Source: Candidatus Kryptoniota bacterium
Lineage (GTDB): Bacteria > Bacteroidota > Ignavibacteria > Kryptoniales > Kryptoniaceae
Length of the DNA: 64,000 nucleotides
Direction of reading: 5' to 3'
Assembly (NCBI GenBank): GCA_938074445.1
Contig: CALJEK010000001.1
Coordinates: forward strand, 157,529-221,528
In this document: positions 30,711 through 39,759 of the stretch, one piece after another
How the letters are laid out: every line of letters starts with the position of its first letter
How positions within the stretch are numbered: the stretch's first letter is position 1
Made by a program: the position numbers and the translations under genes
The notes under the pieces: model-generated
Told to the model about the DNA's origin: nothing
Seen by the model: the letters and a program-made list of their open reading frames with translations, nothing else
Database searches by the model: none

Positions 30711-30752
30711 TAAAGTTGATAAGTTTGAACAAAAGGTTTGCGCAAGTTAAAA

Positions 30753-31763
30753 ATGATTGAGCAAATTGAAGAAGTTAAAAGGAAGCTCCTTGAAGAAATT
30801 GAAAGCGTAAAAGACGAGAAGCAACTCGAGGAATTTAGAATTAAGTATCTCGGGCGAAGGGGGATAATTCAAACATTTTTTGATCAATTTAAGGAAATCC
30901 CACGTCTGGAGAAACCAACTGTTGGAAAGTTTTTAAATGACCTCAAGAAGTTTGCGCAAGCAATATTTGAGGATAAAAAGAGAGAAATTGAAAGTAGTAA
31001 AAGGAAAGTTAAAAGGTTAATCGACCTAACAATCCCAGGCAGATTTAAATATACGGGCAGGAAACATCCACTTACTCAGACGCTTGAGGAGATTGAGAAA
31101 ATTTTTGTTGGGATGGGCTTTGAAGTTGCTTCTGGACCAGAGATTGAGGATGACTATCACAATTTCGAGGCGCTTAACATCCCGCCAGAACATCCAGCGA
31201 GAGATATGCAAGATACATTTTTTATCAAAGAGAATATAATTTTGCGAACTCATACATCCCCAGTTCAAATAAGGGTTATGGAATCAAAACAGCCACCAGT
31301 TAGAATCATCGCTCCCGGAAGAGTTTATAGAAATGAAGCCATAAGTGCAAGGAGTTATTGTTTGTTCCATCAGGTTGAGGGGTTATATGTTGATGAAGGT
31401 GTTTCTTTTGCTGAGTTGAAGGGGACATTGCTTTCATTTGCAAAGCAGATGTTTGGGAGTGATGTCAAGTTGAGGTTCAGACCAAGTTTCTTCCCGTTCA
31501 CCGAACCAAGCGCAGAGGTTGATGTAAGTTGCTTTATTTGTGGAGGTAAGGGTTGCAGAGTTTGCAAGTATGGCGGATGGCTTGAGATTTTAGGTTGCGG
31601 TATGGTTGACCCGAACGTTTTTAGATTTGTTGGCTATGATTCCGAAAAATACACGGGTTATGCTTTTGGGATGGGAGTTGAAAGAATAGCGATGTTGAAA
31701 TATGGAATTGACGATATAAGATTGTTTTATGAGAACGATTTCAGATTTCTTGATCAGTTTTAG
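30753..31763 (+). CDS. pheS: Phenylalanyl-tRNA synthetase alpha subunit
   Basis: A catalytic subunit of about 336 residues. It has an N-terminal coiled coil (about 1-95) that contacts tRNA, then the class II core with motif 2 ([15 protein letters not shown]) and motif 3 ([18 protein letters not shown]), plus the Cys-rich [12 protein letters not shown] segment. A TTG at 30738 is in frame, but ATG 30753 matches the family start. The SD is weak (AAAGG, 16 bases upstream). Confidence 0.95.
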   Translation: MIEQIEEVKRKLLEEIESVKDEKQLEEFRIKYLGRRGIIQTFFDQFKEIPRLEKPTVGKFLNDLKKFAQAIFEDKKREIESSKRKVKRLIDLTIPGRFKYTGRKHPLTQTLEEIEKIFVGMGFEVASGPEIEDDYHNFEALNIPPEHPARDMQDTFFIKENIILRTHTSPVQIRVMESKQPPVRIIAPGRVYRNEAISARSYCLFHQVEGLYVDEGVSFAELKGTLLSFAKQMFGSDVKLRFRPSFFPFTEPSAEVDVSCFICGGKGCRVCKYGGWLEILGCGMVDPNVFRFVGYDSEKYTGYAFGMGVERIAMLKYGIDDIRLFYENDFRFLDQF

Positions 31764-31791
31764 TTTTGAAAATAAAGATAGACCTTAAAAG

Positions 31792-34224
31792 GTGAAGATC
31801 TCGCACAAATGGTTGAAGAATTATATCGAACTTGAAGCGGAGCCTGAAGAGATCAAGGAAAAACTTACAATGCTTGGGCTTGAGGTTGAGAGTGTTGATT
31901 ATCTTGGGGAAAAGTTTAAGAACTTTTATGTTGGCGAAGTTCTTGAGGTCAATAAGCACCCGAACGCGGATAAATTAACAGTTTGTAAGGTCCAGGTTGG
32001 AAGGGATATTTTGCAGATAATTTGTGGTGCGCCGAATGTTGCGGTGGGTCAAAAGGTTCCGGTTGCTTTGGTGGGTGCAGTTATCCCGCGAAATCAACAT
32101 GACCCGGAAGGGAAACCTTTTGTTTTAACGAGGGCGAAAATCCGCGGAGTTGAATCATACGGGATGATCTGTTCAGAATTTGAGCTCGGACTTGGGGATG
32201 ATAAGGAAGGGATAATGGTTCTCGAACCCGATGCAAAAGTTGGGCAACCGCTTGCAGAATATTTCGGACTTGATGATATAGTTTACGATATCAGCATAAC
32301 CCCAAATCGTCCTGATTGCTTAAGTCATATTGGAATTGCTCGTGAGCTTGCGGTCGCTTTCGGATTAAAGCTAAAAAAGCCGAAATTTAAAGTCGTTGAG
32401 TCTGATAAGCGAATTACAGACTATGCTTCCGTTGAAATTCTCGATAAGTTAAATTGCCCGAGATATGCAGCAAGAGTTGTATTAAATGTTAAAGTTGAAC
32501 CATCTCCAAAATGGTTGCAGAATTATCTTCAAGCTGTTGGTTTAAGACCGATAAATAACATAGTTGATATAACGAATTTCGTTCTATATGAGATAGGGCA
32601 TCCGCTTCATGCATTTGATTATGATAAATTATCCGGGCATAAAATTGTTGTTAGGTGTGCTGATGATGGAGAAGTTTTCATAACGCTTGATGGCAAGGCA
32701 AGGGTATTAAGAAAAGATACTTTGATGATATGTGATGCTGAAAAACCAGTGGCAATTGCAGGAGTGATGGGGGGAGCTAACACTGAGATAACAGATGAAA
32801 CTAAAAATGTTTTGATTGAGAGCGCTTATTTTAATCCAATTAGCATAAGGAGAACTTCAAAATATCTTGGTTTATCAACGGATGCGTCATATAGATTTGA
32901 AAGAGGGGCTGATCCTGAAGCAGTTATATGGGCAGTGAATAGAGCAGCTCAACTTATGGCTGAAATTGCTGGAGGAGAAGTTTTACAGGGAATAATTGAT
33001 GTTTATCCAGTTGAGATTAAACCAAAAATCGTTAGTCTAAGGTTTTCAAGATTGAATTCCGTTATCGGCTTTGAAATTTCACAGGATGAAGTTATAAAAA
33101 TACTTGAGGGGCTTGAACTTGAAATTTTAAATCGCGATGAGAGAAGTTTAACAGTAAAAGTTCCCACTTTTAGAGTCGATATTGAAAGGGAAATTGATTT
33201 GATTGAAGAAGTTGCGAGGGTTTATGGGTATGATAGAATTCCCGATAAAATGCAATCCGTGATTCATTTTTCCAGTGAAAAGATAGCGGTGGATTTTCAT
33301 AAACTTGTGCGCGAAAGGTTAATTGGGGCTGGTTTTAAGGAAGTTGTTACAAATAGCATGCTTGATGAGGATAAAGCAAGTCTTTTTGGGGAAAATTTTG
33401 TCAAAGTTTTAAATCCATTAAGCCGAGAGATGTCGGCTTTGAGGACAAGCTTAATTCCGAGCGCCCTTGATGTGGTTAAACATAACTTTGGATATGGAGT
33501 GAGGAATTTGAAATTTTTTGAGATAGGGAAAGTTTTTAGATATGCTTTTGATGAAGATGAAAAGCCGAAATATGTGGATAATTACGTCGAGGAAGAGAGG
33601 CTTTTAATTTTAATGACCGGGGTAGCCGAGCCAGTTTCCTATGACCTGAAGGAGAGAGTTTTTGATATTTATGACCTAAAAGGGGAAGTGGAGAATTTGT
33701 TCAGGGGCGTTTTTCTTGAAAATTACCAGTTTATTTATTATTCTAATAATAGCGAGATCGCAGAAATTGAGATAGGTGTTGAGATCGGCGGAAAGTATGC
33801 TGGAAGGTTGATAAAATTAGAAAGGGAGTTTTTAAATAAGTTTGATGTAGATGCGGATGTTTATATAGCGGAGATTGATTTTGATTTGATCCGGGCAAAT
33901 TCGAACTTTGAGAAGAGGCATTATGTGGAATTACCGAGGTTTCCAGGCGTTTTCAGGGATCTTGCGTTTGTGGTTGATGAAAACGTTGCAGTTGGAGAGA
34001 TTGAGAAGGCGATAAAAGAAAGCGCAGGTGAAGTTTTGAGTTCAATTCGTCTTTTTGATATCTATAGAGGTGAAAGAATCGGCGAAGGGAAAAAGAGCGT
34101 AGCTTTTTCGCTTGAAATCCTTTCAAAGGAAAAGACATTAACAGACAAAGAGGTTAATGAACTAATTCAAAAAGTTGTTAAATACATTGAGCAGAAATTC
34201 GGTGCTAAACTCAGGAGCTATTAA
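31792..34224 (+). CDS. pheT: Phenylalanyl-tRNA synthetase beta subunit
   Basis: 810 residues starting MKISHKWLKNYIELE from a GTG at 31792, the usual PheT N-terminus. It has an EMAP-like tRNA-binding domain (about 40-155), the B3/B4 editing region, B5, a class II-like fold and the C-terminal anticodon-recognition domain (ELPRFPGVFRDLAFVV onward). It lies 28 bases after pheS. The stop is followed by AGGAG-preceded starts of the next gene. Confidence 0.95.
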   Translation: MKISHKWLKNYIELEAEPEEIKEKLTMLGLEVESVDYLGEKFKNFYVGEVLEVNKHPNADKLTVCKVQVGRDILQIICGAPNVAVGQKVPVALVGAVIPRNQHDPEGKPFVLTRAKIRGVESYGMICSEFELGLGDDKEGIMVLEPDAKVGQPLAEYFGLDDIVYDISITPNRPDCLSHIGIARELAVAFGLKLKKPKFKVVESDKRITDYASVEILDKLNCPRYAARVVLNVKVEPSPKWLQNYLQAVGLRPINNIVDITNFVLYEIGHPLHAFDYDKLSGHKIVVRCADDGEVFITLDGKARVLRKDTLMICDAEKPVAIAGVMGGANTEITDETKNVLIESAYFNPISIRRTSKYLGLSTDASYRFERGADPEAVIWAVNRAAQLMAEIAGGEVLQGIIDVYPVEIKPKIVSLRFSRLNSVIGFEISQDEVIKILEGLELEILNRDERSLTVKVPTFRVDIEREIDLIEEVARVYGYDRIPDKMQSVIHFSSEKIAVDFHKLVRERLIGAGFKEVVTNSMLDEDKASLFGENFVKVLNPLSREMSALRTSLIPSALDVVKHNFGYGVRNLKFFEIGKVFRYAFDEDEKPKYVDNYVEEERLLILMTGVAEPVSYDLKERVFDIYDLKGEVENLFRGVFLENYQFIYYSNNSEIAEIEIGVEIGGKYAGRLIKLEREFLNKFDVDADVYIAEIDFDLIRANSNFEKRHYVELPRFPGVFRDLAFVVDENVAVGEIEKAIKESAGEVLSSIRLFDIYRGERIGEGKKSVAFSLEILSKEKTLTDKEVNELIQKVVKYIEQKFGAKLRSY

Positions 34225-34229
34225 GTTTG

Positions 34230-34508
34230 ATGGAGATGAAAAATAAAAATAGTGGGTTGAGTTTTGTAGATATAGTTGAGGAACTACAGGGAAAATTTGA
34301 TAAGGTTTTTGAGTATGTGCAAAGTTTGAAGAGTGAAAACGAAAATCTAAAGCAGAGGGTAAGAGCGCTTGAGTCAGAGATTGAGAAGTTGAGGCAGGAG
34401 AATGATAATTTAAAAAGGAATGGTGTTGTCTTGTTTAGCGCAGAAGAGAGAGAGGAGTTAAAGAAGAAAATAGCGTTTTTATTGCAGAGGCTCAATCAGT
34501 ATCTTTGA
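34230..34508 (+). CDS. Small coiled-coil protein before zapA (ZapB-like?)
   Basis: About 92 residues, cytoplasmic, with one long predicted coiled coil (about 35-70; LKSENENLKQRVRALESEIE) and a shorter helix at the end. AGGAG at 34213-34217 serves either a TTG at 34227 or the ATG at 34230. It lies between pheT and zapA in several FCB genomes by my recollection. Architecture and partner suggest a ZapB-like Z-ring linker, but sequence alone does not prove it. Confidence 0.65.
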   Translation: MEMKNKNSGLSFVDIVEELQGKFDKVFEYVQSLKSENENLKQRVRALESEIEKLRQENDNLKRNGVVLFSAEEREELKKKIAFLLQRLNQYL

Positions 34509-34569
34509 AAAATTTTTCTAACGCTGGTTTCTCCGCATTTTAAATTTAAACAAAACTTGAGGAAGAAAT

Positions 34570-34863
34570 TTGGAAATACCCCAATCAAAGATTGTGAAGG
34601 TAAAAATTTTTGATATTGAATACACCTTAAAAGTTGAAGATGAAGAACTTGCATATAAGATTGCGGAATATGTTGATAAGGTGATGAGGGAGTTGCATGA
34701 TAAATTACCTGATCAATCTGTTTTGACGATCGCAATTTTAGCTGCTTTAAATATAGCCGAGGAGTTATTTTACGAGAGGAGAAATAGAGGGTATATTGAG
34801 AATGAGATAGAGGATTTGTTGCGCGGTTTATCTTCCAAGGTTGATATGATGTTAAACTTGTAA
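34570..34863 (+). CDS. zapA: Cell division protein ZapA
   Basis: A 97-residue ZapA: N-terminal beta-hairpin domain (VKVKIFDIEYTLKVEDEELAYKIAEYVD) followed by the long dimerising helix (SVLTIAILAALNIAEELF). It crosslinks FtsZ filaments. Translation starts at TTG 34570 with GAGGAAG four bases upstream; there is no ATG nearby. Its stop codon overlaps the 5' end of the structured RNA that follows. Confidence 0.88.
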   Translation: MEIPQSKIVKVKIFDIEYTLKVEDEELAYKIAEYVDKVMRELHDKLPDQSVLTIAILAALNIAEELFYERRNRGYIENEIEDLLRGLSSKVDMMLNL

Positions 34864-35088
34864 CCGCGCTGTCAGCTTAGTTTAAGCTTAGGGGAGAACC
34901 AGCGTTAGAGCTTCAGGGTAGCCTGGCTCTTGGATATGGATTACAGGCCACGATCCCAAAGATTTTGGGATTCCGCTGTCCTGGTTTAGCCAGGACTTAA
35001 AAAAGCGGACGGTGGAAGTAAGAAGTATCCAGGCAGGCACCGGTTCTCACTGCTGAGCTTGCTAAGCTGGCAAGCGCGGTTTTTATTT
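34862..35088 (+). ncRNA. ssrS: Structured RNA, probable 6S RNA
   Basis: No reading frame is preserved here, but a long irregular rod is. 34862-34870 pairs with 35073-35081, 34873-34880 with 35062-35069, 34884-34891 with 35053-35060, and 34894-34900 with 35042-35048. Two apical hairpins follow (34953-34960 with 34964-34971; 34978-34984 with 34990-34996). The closing stem is followed by TTTTATTTTA, an intrinsic terminator. A TATGAT hexamer at 34845-34850 lies 12 bases upstream. 6S RNA is a rod that sequesters sigma70 polymerase and lies next to zapA in enterobacteria. The name is inferred from shape and place. Confidence 0.6.
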
Positions 35089-35126
35089 TAAAGTTATTTG
35101 AAAAGAAAATTTGGAGGAGTGAAGAT

Positions 35127-36677
35127 ATGGCTGTATACATAGTTATTTCGGTTGTTGTTTTGCTTGCGTTTTTCATTGGGTGGTTTTTTCACTCAAAGGT
35201 TGAGGAAAAGAAGATCGGGACAGCCGAAGCTAGGGCTCAAAAGATAATTGAAGATGCAGAACGAGAAGCGGAGAACATCAAAAAGGAAAAGTTGCTCGAA
35301 GTAAGAGATGAATGGTTCAGAAAAAAACAGGAATTTGAAGCTGAAGTAAATCAAATAAAGCAAAAACTTCAATCCTACGAAAAGCAACTTTTGTCGAAAG
35401 AGGAAAAGTTAAACGAAAGATCAGAAGAGTTAAACCGAAGGGAACGGGAACTAAATAAGGTTCAGCAACAACTTGATGAACAGAGGAAGTTAATCGAGCT
35501 TAAGCAGAGGGAGATTGAGCAACTCATTGAAGAGCAAAAAATTCAACTTGAAAAAATTGCTGGTCTAACTCGCGATGAAGCGAAGAAGATGCTTATAGAT
35601 AGTATGATCTCGGATGCCAAAGCTGAAGCAGCTAAGATGATCAAAGAGGTTAGAGAATGGGCAAAAGAAGAAGCGAAGAAAGAAGCTCAAAAAATTATAG
35701 TTCAGGCAATTCAGAGAACAGCAGCTGATCATTCTGTTGAGACAACCGTTACCGTCCTTCATATCCCAAATGACGAATTAAAAGGAAGAATAATTGGAAG
35801 GGAAGGAAGAAACATTCGCGCATTTGAACAGCTTACTGGATGTGATATAATTGTTGATGACACACCTGAAGCAGTTATAATTTCAGGTTTTGATCCATTT
35901 AGAAGAGAAGTTGCAAAGATTGCGCTTGAAAGATTGCTTGCGGATGGCAGGATCCACCCCGCGCGAATTGAGGAAGTGGTTGAGAAGGTTAAAGAGGAAC
36001 TTGAAGAGGAAATGTTCAAAGTTGGTGAAAATACACTGCTTGAACTTGGAATCCATAATGTTCACCGTGAAATTGTTCGGCTTGTTGGTAAAATGAAATA
36101 TCGCTCAAGTTATGGTCAGAATGTGTTGCAGCATAGCATAGAAGTTGCATATCTTGCAGCGATTATGGCATCTGAACTTGGGCTTGATTCGCACCTTGCA
36201 AAGCGAGCTGGTTTATTCCATGATATAGGTAAGGTTGTTGACAAACAGGAAGGTCCTCATGCTTTGATAGGTTATGAGATTTTGAGCAGATACGGAGAAC
36301 ATCCGATTGTTATTAACGCGGTTGGTTCACATCATGAAGATATACCTATGGAATCTCCAATTGCTGCAATAGTTCAAGCAGCTGATGCGATAAGTGGGGC
36401 AAGACCCGGTGCGAGAAGAGAATCAGTTGAAGGCTATGTGAGAAGATTGCAAAAACTTGAAGAGATCGCAAAATCATTTGAAGGTGTTGCCAAAACTTAT
36501 GCAATTCAAGCGGGTCGCGAGGTTAGGGTTATAGTTGAGCCCGATAAAGTCGATGACAATCTGGCTGAACAACTTTCAAGGGACATTGCAGCCAAGATTC
36601 AAGAGGAGATGGAATATCCAGGGCAAATCAAAGTTACAGTTATAAGAGAAGTTCGTTCCGTCGCCTATGCAAAGTAA
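35127..36677 (+). CDS. rny: Ribonuclease Y
   Basis: A 516-residue membrane-anchored endoribonuclease that starts mRNA decay. It has an N-terminal helix (about 3-24), a long coiled coil (about 30-190), a KH domain ([19 protein letters not shown], about 212-275) and an HD domain with FHDIGK near residue 364. GGAGG lies upstream of the ATG. It ends at a terminator and so seems to have its own transcript or to be read from the pheST direction. Confidence 0.96.
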   Translation: MAVYIVISVVVLLAFFIGWFFHSKVEEKKIGTAEARAQKIIEDAEREAENIKKEKLLEVRDEWFRKKQEFEAEVNQIKQKLQSYEKQLLSKEEKLNERSEELNRRERELNKVQQQLDEQRKLIELKQREIEQLIEEQKIQLEKIAGLTRDEAKKMLIDSMISDAKAEAAKMIKEVREWAKEEAKKEAQKIIVQAIQRTAADHSVETTVTVLHIPNDELKGRIIGREGRNIRAFEQLTGCDIIVDDTPEAVIISGFDPFRREVAKIALERLLADGRIHPARIEEVVEKVKEELEEEMFKVGENTLLELGIHNVHREIVRLVGKMKYRSSYGQNVLQHSIEVAYLAAIMASELGLDSHLAKRAGLFHDIGKVVDKQEGPHALIGYEILSRYGEHPIVINAVGSHHEDIPMESPIAAIVQAADAISGARPGARRESVEGYVRRLQKLEEIAKSFEGVAKTYAIQAGREVRVIVEPDKVDDNLAEQLSRDIAAKIQEEMEYPGQIKVTVIREVRSVAYAK

Positions 36678-36680
36678 AAT

Positions 36681-36711
36681 AGGCGGGAGATTAACTCCCG
36701 CCTTTTTATTT
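36681..36711 (+). terminator. Terminator after rny
   Basis: AGGCGGGAG (36681-36689) pairs with CTCCCGCCT, separated by ATTAA, and is followed by TTTTATTTT. It begins three bases past the rny stop. Confidence 0.88.
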
Positions 36712-36753
36712 TCTTCGGAAATTTTTAATTTTTGGAAAAAAGAACTTGAAAAG

Positions 36754-37389
36754 TTGCAATTCAAACACGGGATACTAACTGTTGGAATTACTGGGGGGAT
36801 TGGCTCAGGTAAGACGACTGTATGTAAAATTTTTGAAGAACTTGGGGCAACAGTGCTTTACGCTGATGATATTGCAAAGAAATTGATGGAAGAGGATGAA
36901 AAGTTAAAAAAAGAAATTGAAAAACTTTTTGGTCCAAATGCTTACATTGAGGGAAAACTTAACAGAAAATTTATATCCGATGTTATCTTCTCGGACAAGG
37001 AAAAAAGAAAAGCGCTTGAGTCCGTTGTGCATCCAGTAGTTGTAAAAGAAATAATCAAAAAATTTAAGGAAATTTCGAAGGGTAAAAGCGAAGACTTTGT
37101 TATTGTTGAGGCTGCACTCATATTTGAATCTGGATTTGATAAAGAACTTGATTATGTTGTTGTGGTTGATGCTGATGAAGAGTTGAAAGTCAAGAGAATT
37201 ATGGAGCGAGATAATTGCACCAGAGAAGAAGTTATAAAAAGAATGAAGGCACAGATGAGTCAATCTAAAAAGAGAAGCCTTGCCGATATTGTGATACAGA
37301 ACGATGGGGATATCGAGACATTAAGGGAAAGGGTAAAGTTTCTTTATTCACTTTTTCAAAAGATTTCAAAATCAAGTGGGATGGGGTAA
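36754..37389 (+). CDS. coaE: Dephospho-CoA kinase
   Basis: The last enzyme of CoA synthesis, phosphorylating dephospho-CoA. It has the P-loop GITGGIGSGKTT and the DAD-x-x-E/LEsVVHP features of the family. The open frame runs back to an ATG at 36667, but that would read through the rny terminator and add about 29 foreign residues. A TTG at 36754 gives 211 residues, the family size. No strong SD is seen, so the start is uncertain. It is followed with no gap by the aminotransferase. Confidence 0.88.
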   Translation: MQFKHGILTVGITGGIGSGKTTVCKIFEELGATVLYADDIAKKLMEEDEKLKKEIEKLFGPNAYIEGKLNRKFISDVIFSDKEKRKALESVVHPVVVKEIIKKFKEISKGKSEDFVIVEAALIFESGFDKELDYVVVVDADEELKVKRIMERDNCTREEVIKRMKAQMSQSKKRSLADIVIQNDGDIETLRERVKFLYSLFQKISKSSGMG

Positions 37390-38589
37390 ATGCAAGTTTT
37401 TGAAGTTGAAAAAAATTTATTCTTTCAAACTTACAGACGGCTTGGTGTTTATGTGGAACGTGGGGAAGGTGTTTATCTCATTGACTTTGGAGGGCGAAGA
37501 TATCTTGACATGATTGCTGGTATAGGGGTCAATGCGCTTGGTTATGGAAACGATAAAGTTAAGAGAGCAATTATCGATCAAGTGGAGAAGTACATTCATT
37601 TGTCAAATCTTTTTGTTCAAAAAGCGCAAATCGAACTTGCAAGTTTACTTCTTGAAATATCGGGTTATAGAAAGGTTTTCTTTACGAACAGTGGGGCTGA
37701 AGCGATTGAAACAGCAATTAAACTTATTAGAAAATGGGGGAAAAGATTTGGGAAAATTGAAATTATAGCATTTTCAAATTCATTTCACGGTAGAACGATG
37801 GGGGCGCTTTCGCTTATGGACAAGATAAAATATCGGGATGGATACGAGCCGTTTCTGCCTGAAATTTACATCGCAAAATATAACGATGTTGAAGATGTTG
37901 AAAAAAAGGTTAATCATAAAACAGCGGGGGTTTTTCTCGAGTTCATACAGGGGGAAGGTGGAATTATACCCGCGGATGAAAAGTTTGTGCAGAAAATTTT
38001 CGAACTTCGTGAAAAATTTAATTTTCTTGTCGTAGCTGATGAAATTCAAAGTGGTTTATGGAGGACGGGGAAATTTTTTGCATTCGAGCATTATGGTGTA
38101 AGTCCAGATGTTGTGGCGCTTGCAAAGCCTCTTGGCGGTGGGTTACCACTTGGAGCTGTGCTTGGAAATGAAAAGGTTGCAGATGTATTTACGCTTGGGG
38201 TTCATGGTTCAACTTTTGGTGGGAACCCGGTTGCCTGTTCAGCGGGTTGCGCAGTTATAAGAGAGATTCAAAATGGAATCATTGATAATGTTAAAATAGT
38301 TGGGGATTATCTGCGGGGAGAGCTTTTAAGGTTAAAAGATAAACATGGCGAAATTATAAAAGATGTCCGCGGTATTGGTCTGATGGTCGGGGTTGAGTTC
38401 AACATTGAATGTTTTGATATTGTTAATCGGCTTGTCGAGAAAGGCATAATTGTAAATTGCACAAGCAATAATGTTGTAAGATTACTGCCACCACTTATTA
38501 TAGAAAAGGAACACGTCGACTTATTCATTGAAAAATTTGATGAAGTTTTAAACGAGATCAAACAACAAAATTTTGTGAAGTTAAAATGA
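37390..38589 (+). CDS. Class III aminotransferase (acetylornithine / LysJ-like)
   Basis: 399 residues, PLP-dependent fold type I. It shows FTNSGAEAIETAIKLIRKW (PLP phosphate site, about 97-115), SFHGRTMGALS, VADEIQSGLWRTG and the PLP lysine in ALAKPLGGG (about K246). Such enzymes make ornithine (ArgD) or lysine intermediates, or act on GABA. Without arg or lys genes nearby, the substrate stays open; ArgD is the likeliest. It overlaps the next gene by four bases. Confidence 0.85.
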   Translation: MQVFEVEKNLFFQTYRRLGVYVERGEGVYLIDFGGRRYLDMIAGIGVNALGYGNDKVKRAIIDQVEKYIHLSNLFVQKAQIELASLLLEISGYRKVFFTNSGAEAIETAIKLIRKWGKRFGKIEIIAFSNSFHGRTMGALSLMDKIKYRDGYEPFLPEIYIAKYNDVEDVEKKVNHKTAGVFLEFIQGEGGIIPADEKFVQKIFELREKFNFLVVADEIQSGLWRTGKFFAFEHYGVSPDVVALAKPLGGGLPLGAVLGNEKVADVFTLGVHGSTFGGNPVACSAGCAVIREIQNGIIDNVKIVGDYLRGELLRLKDKHGEIIKDVRGIGLMVGVEFNIECFDIVNRLVEKGIIVNCTSNNVVRLLPPLIIEKEHVDLFIEKFDEVLNEIKQQNFVKLK

Positions 38590-39572
38590 AAGCGAAAAAA
38601 TTAAAAATCTGGACCGAGCAAGATTATTTCAATTGGGTCAAGCAAGAAACACCTTTAAAGGAAAAATATTTTGCGATGTATTCAACTGTATGGGACGCTG
38701 TTGTGACAAATCCAAATCTTATGACGATCCCCTTTGACGATCACATGGTTCATCGTGGTGATGGGGTTTTTGATAATTCCCTTGTCATTAATGGAAAAGT
38801 TTATCTTCTTGATGAGCATCTTGATAGGATAATTCGCTCTGCAACTGCTATCGGTATTAAAATTCCGCTTTCAAAACAGGAGATGAGAGATATAATTCTT
38901 GAAACAGTTGCGATAACAGGAAAACGTGATTGCATAGCGAGATTTTGGATTTCGAGAGGAACAGGGGGGTTTAGCGTTTATCCGGATGAGTCACCGCAGG
39001 GGCATTTTTATCTTATCATAACTTCATTGCCAAATTATCCAGCGAGGTATTATGAAGAAGGTTTAAATGTTGTTACAAGCCCATTTCCATTAAGGCAACC
39101 ATTTACACCGCAAGTTAAAAGTTGCAATTATCTTGCAAATGCAATGATGGAATTTTTTGCACATAATGTTGGCGCTGATACAGCAATTGGTATCGATTCC
39201 GAAGGCTATCTTACTGAGGGTTCGAATAAGAATGTCGCCATTGTAACCCGGGATAGGATTTTCAAATATCCGCGACTTGAAAAAGTTTTACATGGGACTA
39301 TGCTTAAAAGGGCGATTCATTTTGCAAATTTGCTCAAAGACGAAGGAATTTTAAAAGATGTGATTTCGACTGATATTCCAATAAGCGAAGCATATAACAG
39401 CGCTGAGATGATGTTTTTTAGCACAACGCTTGTTGTAGCCCCTATCGTGAAGTATGATGGCATTACAATTGGTGATGGTAAACCCGGGGAGATTTATAAA
39501 CGGTTTAGGGAAATGTTTAAAAAAGATATGACAGAAAATAGCGAAGTTTTAACCCCTGTTGATTACGACTGA
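38586..39572 (+). CDS. Class IV aminotransferase (branched-chain / D-amino acid type)
   Basis: 328 residues of fold type IV. The PLP lysine is in PQVKSCNYLANAMM (about K178), with a conserved acidic loop in GYLTEGSNKNVAIV and DDHMVHRGDGVFDN at the N-terminal entrance. The family includes IlvE, D-amino acid transaminase and aminodeoxychorismate lyase. The motifs do not decide among them, though length and the HRGDGVFD stretch favour a branched-chain or D-alanine-type enzyme. It forms one unit with coaE and the class III aminotransferase and ends two bases from a convergent tRNA. Confidence 0.82.
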   Translation: MKAKKLKIWTEQDYFNWVKQETPLKEKYFAMYSTVWDAVVTNPNLMTIPFDDHMVHRGDGVFDNSLVINGKVYLLDEHLDRIIRSATAIGIKIPLSKQEMRDIILETVAITGKRDCIARFWISRGTGGFSVYPDESPQGHFYLIITSLPNYPARYYEEGLNVVTSPFPLRQPFTPQVKSCNYLANAMMEFFAHNVGADTAIGIDSEGYLTEGSNKNVAIVTRDRIFKYPRLEKVLHGTMLKRAIHFANLLKDEGILKDVISTDIPISEAYNSAEMMFFSTTLVVAPIVKYDGITIGDGKPGEIYKRFREMFKKDMTENSEVLTPVDYD

Positions 39573-39574
39573 AG

Positions 39575-39646
39575 TGAGCCCGGGAGGGATCGAACCTCCG
39601 ACCTCCTGCTTAAAAGGCAGATGCTCTACCACTGAGCTACGGGCCC
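39575..39646 (-). tRNA. tRNA-Lys(TTT)
   Basis: A minus-strand cloverleaf. The acceptor GGGCCCG pairs with CGGGCTC (one G-T), D arm GTAGCTCAGTGGTAGAGC, T arm GGAGG-TTCGATC-CCTCC. The anticodon loop CTTTTAA puts TTT at 34-36. CCA is not encoded. Confidence 0.95.
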
Positions 39647-39657
39647 AAAGCATTGTA

Positions 39658-39686
39658 AATATACAAAATTTCTGTTTCCCACGCAA
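39658..39686 (-). promoter_or_regulatory. Promoter of tRNA-Lys
   Basis: On the minus strand, TTGCGT (39686-39681), a 17-base spacer and TATATT (39663-39658), 12 bases before the tRNA 5' end. Confidence 0.75.
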
Positions 39687-39704
39687 ATTTCGCCCCTTGA
39701 AAAT

Positions 39705-39733
39705 TTGGCAATCATTCTGTCACAGATTATATT
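39705..39733 (+). promoter_or_regulatory. Promoter of the NlpC/P60 gene
   Basis: TTGGCA (39705-39710), 17-base spacer, TATATT (39728-39733), 27 bases before the ATG. It is back to back with the tRNA-Lys promoter. Confidence 0.75.
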
Positions 39734-39759
39734 TTAAGTAAATATTAAATTTTGCAGTT

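Noticed and set aside
30655..30752. Phe attenuator or T-box before pheS
   Set aside because: I see a terminator hairpin but no Phe-rich leader peptide and no T-box sequence; treated as the rplT terminator.
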